Source: Paenibacillus contaminans
Lineage (GTDB): Bacteria; Bacillota; Bacilli; Paenibacillales; NBRC-103111
Assembly (NCBI RefSeq): GCF_003285015.1
Contig: NZ_QMFB01000037.1
Span: 621 to 64,620, forward strand
DNA length: 64,000 nucleotides
Direction of reading: 5' to 3'
The notes beneath the pieces were generated by a model. It searched no databases. It was not told the origin of the DNA and saw nothing but the letters and a program-made list of their open reading frames with translations. Below, in pieces: positions 59,280 through 64,000 of this stretch; within the stretch, counting starts at the first letter, position 1; every line of letters begins with the position of its first letter. The position numbers and the translations under genes are program-made.

Positions 59280-59592
59280 GATATTTCCACTCCTTTTCTG
59301 TGTTGTAAGCCTAGTTTGTGGAGTGAAAAGGGATATTATACATTCAGTGCGACCGTTTTTTTTGTACGCGAGATTACGTTGATAAATATGTATCAAGGTT
59401 GACTATATAATAATCATTAAAAGATATTGTCAAGTGAGGCGATTTTTTTATTCTGGTATCTGAAACGGACGGGAATGGGATAAAGTTCTTGTCATTTATG
59501 ACATCAAGTTCTGTCAGCCGACAATAACCGACTACCGTAAAGGTGGCCGGTTTTATTTACGTAAAATAATAATTTGATGAAAAATCAAGCCC
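59280..59592. other. Intergenic region between the SASP gene and the AraC regulator gene
   Basis: About 310 bp with the upstream region of the SASP gene and the 3' flank of the AraC gene. An ACCG...CGGT imperfect hairpin with TTTTATTT near 59527-59557 is seen. No gene. Confidence 0.4.
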
Positions 59593-60447
59593 TTATTGAG
59601 CAGTAGCGAACTGGCGGGAGGTATTCCGATATACGGTTGGAGACATTCCTCTCTTAGCCGTAAATTGTTTGATGAAGTAAGTGTCATACTCAAACCCGGT
59701 GGCATGCGCAATTTCGTTCAAGCTCATACCTGTATGAGTGAGAAGATCTCCCGCAACTTTCAAGCGGTGCGACAGCAAATATCCCATTGCTGTACATCCG
59801 CATCTTTCCTGAAACATCTTATTAAGCGACACACGATTCAAGTGTGCGCATTTCGTTAAATCTTCCAAGGATACTTTATCGGAATAGTTCGTGTGAATAT
59901 ATTCCAGCACTAAATCAACAGGGGATTGTTCGCTTTGGCGGTTCAAATCCTCAAGCAAGCCCAATATCTGGATGAGATATTTTTTGATTCTGCATACCCA
60001 GCGTGCATCGCTTTGTGCAAAAACTTCGGTTCCAAGCACAAAAAACCACTCAAATAACTGCGGATAAGCTTTCTCGGTAACAACAGGAACTCCAATGCGT
60101 GTCGGATTGCTCTGAAAAAGCGAAATCCCTGCTTGTATTTTCAGATGGCCTGGAAAGTAGTCCTCCGTTTCCGTAACCGGGATGGTAGTTAGAAAATCGG
60201 GATGATAACGGAATGATTGCGCAGAGGCGTTTTGCTTCTCAAATATTTGTATCGTATCATCTTCGGACAAGCAGAGAACGCCGGGTGCTGAAACCGCTAT
60301 CGGCCGATCGTTGAGTATCCCGTTGATGCTGCCGGACGTAACAAAGATTAAAGTAAGCCGCTCCAGATAGGGAAGACAGTTAAAATCCTCGGCAGCAACA
60401 AATTCAATATTTACCGTTCTGTCTTTGTGACGGTCAATTTGCGGCAT
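59593..60447 (-). CDS. AraC-family transcriptional regulator
   Basis: 284 residues: an N-terminal cupin-like sensor half (residues 1-150, LTLIFVTSGSINGILNDRPI, APGVLCLSEDDTIQIF) and two C-terminal HTH motifs (VSLEDLTKCAHLNRVSLNKM and LNEIAHATGFEYDTYFIKQF). Cytoplasmic, soluble. It is transcribed divergently from gap at 60555 with only 107 bp between, so it probably regulates that gene as well as itself. Confidence 0.87.
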   Translation of the reverse strand: MPQIDRHKDRTVNIEFVAAEDFNCLPYLERLTLIFVTSGSINGILNDRPIAVSAPGVLCLSEDDTIQIFEKQNASAQSFRYHPDFLTTIPVTETEDYFPGHLKIQAGISLFQSNPTRIGVPVVTEKAYPQLFEWFFVLGTEVFAQSDARWVCRIKKYLIQILGLLEDLNRQSEQSPVDLVLEYIHTNYSDKVSLEDLTKCAHLNRVSLNKMFQERCGCTAMGYLLSHRLKVAGDLLTHTGMSLNEIAHATGFEYDTYFIKQFTAKRGMSPTVYRNTSRQFATAQ

Positions 60448-60476
60448 GGTCCTCTCCTGACAAATAGTATAGTCAA

Positions 60477-60505
60477 TTGCTTCACTTCTAACAGTGTACC
60501 ATAAA
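60477..60505 (+). promoter_or_regulatory. Possible promoter of gap
   Basis: TTGCTT (60477-60482), a 17-base spacer, then CATAAA (60500-60505), about 50 bp before the gap ATG. The match to the sigma-A consensus is moderate, consistent with a promoter that needs an activator such as the divergent AraC protein. Confidence 0.4.
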
Positions 60506-60554
60506 GATTCGAGCGATATACTAGCAACAAAGACAATGAAAGGTGGTTAATATT

Positions 60555-61562
60555 ATGGCAATCAACATTTCGATAAATGGTTTCGGCAGAATTGGCAGGC
60601 TTGCCTTTCGGCAGCTTTTTGGTGCAGAAGGATATCGGATTGTCGCCATCAATGACCTGACAAGTCCGAAGATGCTTGCGCATTTGCTAAAGCACGACAC
60701 AACGCAGCGACGTTATGAAGAAAAGATTGGTTACAGCGATAACAGCTTGATCGTGAACGGCGTGGATATTCCGATTTATGATGAAAAAGACCCCAGCAAA
60801 CTACCGTGGAAACAATTGCAAGTTGATGTGGTTCTGGAGTGTACAGGCTTTTTCGCATCAAAAAAAGCGTCGGTAGCGCATATTGACGCGGGTGCAAAAA
60901 AAGTGGTTATCTCAACCACCGCTGGGAAAGATGTTCCCACCATCGTATATGGTGTTAATGAAAAAACGCTAACGAAAGAAGACACTATTGTTTCGTCCGC
61001 GTCCTGCACTACCAACTGCCTGGCTCCAATGGCCTATTACTTGAACGAGCTTGCGCCGATAAAAAAAGGATTTATGACAACGATACACGCTTATACAAAC
61101 GACCAGAATACCCTTGATGGCCCACACGCCAAAGGCGACTTGAGACGGGCACGCTCTGCGGCCGGCAACATCATCCCAACGTCAACCGGGGCAGCAAAAG
61201 CAATAGGGCTCGTCATCCCGTCCTTGGATGGCAAACTGGATGGTACGTCCCAAAGAGTGCCGGTTATGGCCGGCTCACTAACAGAATTGACAGCAGTTGT
61301 GAGCGGTTCCGTGACCGCGGAACAGGTCAACGAGAAGATGAAGCAATCCCAATCGGATCAATACGGGTATACAGAAGAAGAGCTTGTTTCGTCCGATATT
61401 ATCGGCATGACTTACGGTGGTTTGTTCGATGCTACCCAAACAAAGGTATCGGAGCTAGGAACAGATACCCTGGTGAAAATAGCGGCATGGTATGATAACG
61501 AAAACTCCTTTACCAGCCAAATGATCCGCACCGCCAAATATCTCGCGGAAATGGGAGGGTAA
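60555..61562 (+). CDS. gap: Glyceraldehyde-3-phosphate dehydrogenase
   Basis: 335 residues from ATG 60555 with AAAGGTGG upstream. The NAD-binding start INGFGRIGRLAFRQLFG, the catalytic motif SASCTTNCLAP (active Cys) and NIIPTSTGAAKAIGLVIPSL are all intact, as is WYDNENSFTSQM at the end. It oxidises glyceraldehyde-3-phosphate to 1,3-bisphosphoglycerate. It is not followed by pgk, so it is likely a paralogue outside the main glycolytic operon and controlled by the adjacent AraC regulator. A truncated copy of its 3' end lies at 54.76-55.16 kb. Confidence 0.95.
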   Translation: MAINISINGFGRIGRLAFRQLFGAEGYRIVAINDLTSPKMLAHLLKHDTTQRRYEEKIGYSDNSLIVNGVDIPIYDEKDPSKLPWKQLQVDVVLECTGFFASKKASVAHIDAGAKKVVISTTAGKDVPTIVYGVNEKTLTKEDTIVSSASCTTNCLAPMAYYLNELAPIKKGFMTTIHAYTNDQNTLDGPHAKGDLRRARSAAGNIIPTSTGAAKAIGLVIPSLDGKLDGTSQRVPVMAGSLTELTAVVSGSVTAEQVNEKMKQSQSDQYGYTEEELVSSDIIGMTYGGLFDATQTKVSELGTDTLVKIAAWYDNENSFTSQMIRTAKYLAEMGG

Positions 61563-61599
61563 GCGAACGATAACACCGTGTTCAATTATAACTATAATA

Positions 61600-61643
61600 A
61601 AACAAGCCGAAGTTTGAGGTTGACGGACTTTTCGGCTTGTTTT
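61600..61643 (+). terminator. Terminator of gap
   Basis: AACAAGCCGAA (61601-61611) and TTCGGCTTGTTTT (61631-61643) form an 11-bp stem with a T run. The same terminator is present after the pseudogene at 55083-55125. Confidence 0.9.
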
Positions 61644-62022
61644 GTATGTTTAGAACAAACATCTCACCATGGAAAGATGTCGGATGACAAGAATATAGTC
61701 CGATTTGTGACAAGAATATAGTTCGATTGCCCATAATTTTGATAAATGTAGGTTGTATAATTTTAGGATGATCGCTAAACTAACGGGCAGCATAGTTGAA
61801 AGATATCGCGAATACGAGCAAGGAGTATTTCATTACTAATAGATGAAATAAAGAATTCAAAAAACTATAACTTTGGTGGGATTAGAAGGCTGCGAATCCA
61901 ATGTGATCCGCAGCTTTTCTAATGTAAAGGAGAATAACCAACAAATTGCAAACAGACGATGTCATCGATAAACTGAAACTTTTTCTAATCAGAGTTGTCT
62001 ATTTGGTAGAGGTGAACTAAAT
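61644..62022. other. Intergenic region with repeat copy 10
   Basis: CTAACGGGCAGCATAGTTGA at 61780-61799 is repeat copy 10, without a good adjacent hairpin. GACAAGAATATAGT(C/T)CGAT occurs twice in tandem at about 61687-61729. AGGCTGCG near 61888 and CGCAGCTT near 61910 give a stem upstream of the sigma factor gene, probably a terminator or attenuator. Confidence 0.5.
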
Positions 62023-62568
62023 TTGGAAGAAGGATACTTGCGGTACATAAACCAATTAGACTACAGCAATTATCGGCGTATTGTGGAACGATATTGGAAG
62101 GACGTGTGGAATTACGCTTTTTTTATCACTAAGCATTATGAGTGGTGCGATGATATCGCGCAGGATGTTTTTTTTCAGGCATATAAACATCTCTCAACGT
62201 TTCGCGGTCAATCTACTGTGAAGACATGGTTGTTAAAAATCACACGAAATATTTCTTTTAATTATAAAAAAGCCGCTTTTTTTAAAAAGGTTACCTTGAT
62301 CGGTTTAGTTGCGCCGAATCAGACATCCCCATCCGCTGAGGAGCAGTTTTTCAAGAACGATCTAAGTGATCAGATTTGGGAACGGGTATTGCATCTGAAA
62401 CCGGTTTGGCGCGAAGTTTTGATATTGGATGCCGCCTATCAGCTCTCCACGAAAGAGATCGCGCATTTGTTGGGTATCGGCGAGGGTGCAGTAAAATCTC
62501 GAATCCATCGAGCGCGGCTGAAAATGTCGAAAATGTTAAAGGAGGAAGCAGATTATGAAACCGAATGA
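62023..62568 (+). CDS. ECF-type RNA polymerase sigma factor
   Basis: 181 residues from TTG 62023 with AGAGGTGA upstream. Region 2 (WCDDIAQDVFFQAYKHLSTF followed by RGQSTVKTWLLKITRN) and region 4 (KPVWREVLILDAAYQLSTKE, IGEGAVKSRIHRARLKM) are clear. It recruits polymerase to stress or envelope genes. Its stop overlaps the next gene by 14 bp, whose product should be its anti-sigma factor. A TTG start would keep the level low. Confidence 0.92.
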   Translation: MEEGYLRYINQLDYSNYRRIVERYWKDVWNYAFFITKHYEWCDDIAQDVFFQAYKHLSTFRGQSTVKTWLLKITRNISFNYKKAAFFKKVTLIGLVAPNQTSPSAEEQFFKNDLSDQIWERVLHLKPVWREVLILDAAYQLSTKEIAHLLGIGEGAVKSRIHRARLKMSKMLKEEADYETE

Positions 62569-63592
62569 ATACCCTTGGTATGACCGATTAAAAGATGGTC
62601 CGTTCGGTCGAGAACGAAAACCGACAGAACGGCAGTTGTTGGAAATCGAAAAGAGAATTGCAAGCCGTTCAGGCGGTCGGAGACGAAGACCAGCGTTTTT
62701 ACCGATTGCTGCGTGCGTAATCATATTGGCAACGGGAGTAGGGTTGTTCACCGTACATAAACAGTATGGAAAGTTCGAAATAGGTAAATCTGATGGCAGA
62801 AGCATCGTTTCCGGACACGGTTCTAGACCTCTCGAAGTTACCAGGCAGCCATCATCGCATAATAAGTACCCATCTTATTCCACCATTGAGGATAGAATGC
62901 TCAATTCCATCGATAACTTTAATACCGTAAAAGGTTCGTACAGGCAGTTCGAACACGGTGTTACGCAAGAAGTCGAATTCGAAATTGCGGAGGGAGATTC
63001 GCCTGGAAGCTACGTGAGGGTAAAAAAAACTGATTCTTCCGAATATACCGAGTGGGTCAGTGACGGACAATATGTTCTACAGCTCGACTCGCAGAAGAAA
63101 GAGTATATAAGGCATTTATCCGGCGGGCCCCCAGTTAAACCGGAAGGTCCGCGTTATTACAAAGACGAAAGGGGGAATAACAATTGGGTGGGTCGAGGTG
63201 ATCCGGCACGTACGTCAGTTGCTAAGGAAGTGATTCTGCCGTCCAACTTTACCTTTTGGATGATTGATGCGGATACGCTGCAACCTACCTACTCGATAAC
63301 TGGAACTGAGACGTTTTTGGGGCGAAATGCCGTTATTCTTGAAGGAGCGTTGGGGGACTATATTGGTAGTAAATTTAAGGCGACAGGATACAAGTATTGG
63401 ATCGATTCAGAAACGGGCATTCTCTTGAAACTGCAGCTGACAGACGACCAGAATCAAATCCCTTTCAGTATAGAAATGCAATCCATCGAAATAGATATAG
63501 GGGTGGATCGGACAAAGTTTTCGACAGAGGAACCTGTCGGCTGGGAAGATAAGTCATCGGGAAGAGGGGCTGTACAAATTGATGGATCATAA
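62555..63592 (+). CDS. Single-pass membrane protein, probable anti-sigma partner
   Basis: 345 residues. A cytoplasmic N-terminus of about 45 residues (RKPTERQLLEIEKRIASRSG), one transmembrane helix (FLPIAACVIILATGVGLF) and a large extracellular domain with beta-sheet features (FNTVKGSYRQFEHGVTQEVE, YKYWIDSETGILLKLQL) like LolA/RseB-type sensor domains. AAAGGAGG lies inside the sigma gene. In this arrangement the N-terminus would hold the sigma factor and the outer domain would sense envelope state. No ZAS zinc motif is visible, so the binding mode is unproven. Confidence 0.75.
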   Translation: MKPNEYPWYDRLKDGPFGRERKPTERQLLEIEKRIASRSGGRRRRPAFLPIAACVIILATGVGLFTVHKQYGKFEIGKSDGRSIVSGHGSRPLEVTRQPSSHNKYPSYSTIEDRMLNSIDNFNTVKGSYRQFEHGVTQEVEFEIAEGDSPGSYVRVKKTDSSEYTEWVSDGQYVLQLDSQKKEYIRHLSGGPPVKPEGPRYYKDERGNNNWVGRGDPARTSVAKEVILPSNFTFWMIDADTLQPTYSITGTETFLGRNAVILEGALGDYIGSKFKATGYKYWIDSETGILLKLQLTDDQNQIPFSIEMQSIEIDIGVDRTKFSTEEPVGWEDKSSGRGAVQIDGS

Positions 63593-63918
63593 CTATCTCA
63601 GGTTATAGTGCAATAGTACAATGAACAGTAACTGATCGCATCCATTACACTAACGGGTACGTTTGCTCAAACATGGCTGCCGGCAATCGGTAGCCTTTCG
63701 CTTAAGTAACGGGCAGATTAGTTTAATTATTTTCGCGAATAACTTCAATTAGTGGGTTCATTAATATGTCCGTATCTCGGATCAAATTTGAAGGAGAAAC
63801 AAATAAGCCGTATGGCTTCTTCTTTATAAATAACTTGTTGGGCTAAAACGAAGGAATCAATATATTTTTATTGTAAAACGATAAATGAAGTGATAAGATC
63901 AAAAATGAGGTGAAATAG
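63593..63918. other. Intergenic region with repeat copy 11
   Basis: Besides the repeat at 63650-63726, the stretch from about 63730 is AT-rich, with TTGTAAAACG and TGATAAGATC before the next gene. The AATAAGCC...GGCTTCTTCTTTAT region near 63802-63828 may form a small hairpin. Confidence 0.45.
63650..63726 (+). repeat. Dispersed hairpin repeat, copy 11 (composite)
   Basis: CTAACGGGTACGTTTGCTCA (63650-63669), GGCTGCCG (63675-63682) and CGGTAGCC (63688-63695) stem, then TAACGGGCAGATTAGTTTAA (63707-63726). The motif-hairpin-motif layout is the same as copy 6. Confidence 0.8.
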
Positions 63919-64000
63919 ATGAAAAAAGAGACGCTCTTTTTAAAAGTTGTTCTGGTTGTTATGGCAATTCCTGCATTAGTGATGTGTTTTTATGGACTCC
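63919..64000 (+). CDS. N-terminal part of a DUF2975-like membrane protein (runs off window)
   Basis: ATG 63919 follows GAGGTGA. The 27 visible residues, KKETLFLKVVLVVMAIPALV then MCFYGL, match the usual beginning of small DUF2975 membrane proteins, which have four helices and are typically followed by a small Cro-like HTH gene. The rest lies outside the window. Confidence 0.55.
   Translation, partial: MKKETLFLKVVLVVMAIPALVMCFYGL

Noticed and set aside
53331..63726. Regular hairpin repeats considered as a CRISPR array
   Set aside because: Copies are kilobases apart, stems vary, and there are no spacers of uniform length or cas genes.
1..64000. tRNA and rRNA genes
   Set aside because: I looked for CCA-ending cloverleaf and conserved rRNA words on both strands and recognised none, though an unaided reading could miss one.

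Overview
The window looks like chromosome of a spore-forming, Gram-positive soil Bacillota, most likely Paenibacillaceae. The grounds are AGGAGG-type ribosome binding sites, an alpha/beta-type small acid-soluble spore protein, a YmaF-like protein, S-layer homology (SLH) surface proteins, a membrane-bound AraC-family sensor next to a family-1 sugar ABC transporter, and cre-like operators. This is inference from gene content; no marker gene for species is present.

Region 1 (about 1.0-24.2 kb, all + strand) is an extracellular contractile injection system (eCIS, Afp/PVC type). Order: AAA+ ATPase, DUF4255 cap protein, one very long sheath with four tandem inserted repeats, first tube protein, a tail-assembly-type protein followed in the -1 frame by a DUF6760-like protein that has no usual start codon, second tube protein, a His-rich disordered protein, LysM adaptor, separate hub (gpD-like) and spike (gpV-like), PAAR tip, gp25, two baseplate-J wedge proteins, a propeller/tail-protein-I fusion, two paralogous CC-x(2,3)-C proteins, and finally a DUF4157 protein with a candidate HNH-type nuclease C-terminus that I read as the cargo toxin. 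A broken copy of the upstream gene's 3' end lies just beyond the toxin gene, so the cargo slot appears to have been rearranged. No tape-measure gene is recognisable. Capsid, terminase, lysis and integrase genes are absent, so this is not a prophage.

Region 2 (24.4-27.1 kb) has an HrtAB/MacB-like ABC exporter on the minus strand and a stand-alone purC-like gene. Region 3 (27.7-39.1 kb) is a carbohydrate locus: AraC-type sensor regulator, Gfo/Idh oxidoreductase, solute-binding lipoprotein, aldo/keto reductase, two permeases, a DapA/NanA-family aldolase and a cytoplasmic Asp-box (sialidase-fold) enzyme. A promoter/leader block is present three times, and the pieces of neighbouring genes carried with it suggest that the oxidoreductase and the reductase were inserted into an older regulator-transporter operon.

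Region 4 (39.3-47.9 kb) encodes surface proteins: a secreted glycosidase-like enzyme carrying both a cohesin-like module and a dockerin, an SLH-anchored cohesin-like protein (together a candidate minimal cellulosome-like tether), and an SLH/fibronectin-III protein whose best start is ATT. Region 5 (48-64 kb) is mosaic: a CxxxC-rich protein, a GyrI-like pair divergent from a WYL regulator, broken VOC and DUF4062-like genes, a group II intron relic, orphan SUKH and DUF2185 immunity-type genes, a truncated second copy of gap, an AlkD-like protein, SASP, an AraC regulator divergent from an intact gap gene, and an ECF sigma factor with a membrane partner. This region and both edges of the window are sprinkled with copies of a repeat built of a TAACGGGTACGATAGTTCAA-like motif beside a GC-rich hairpin.
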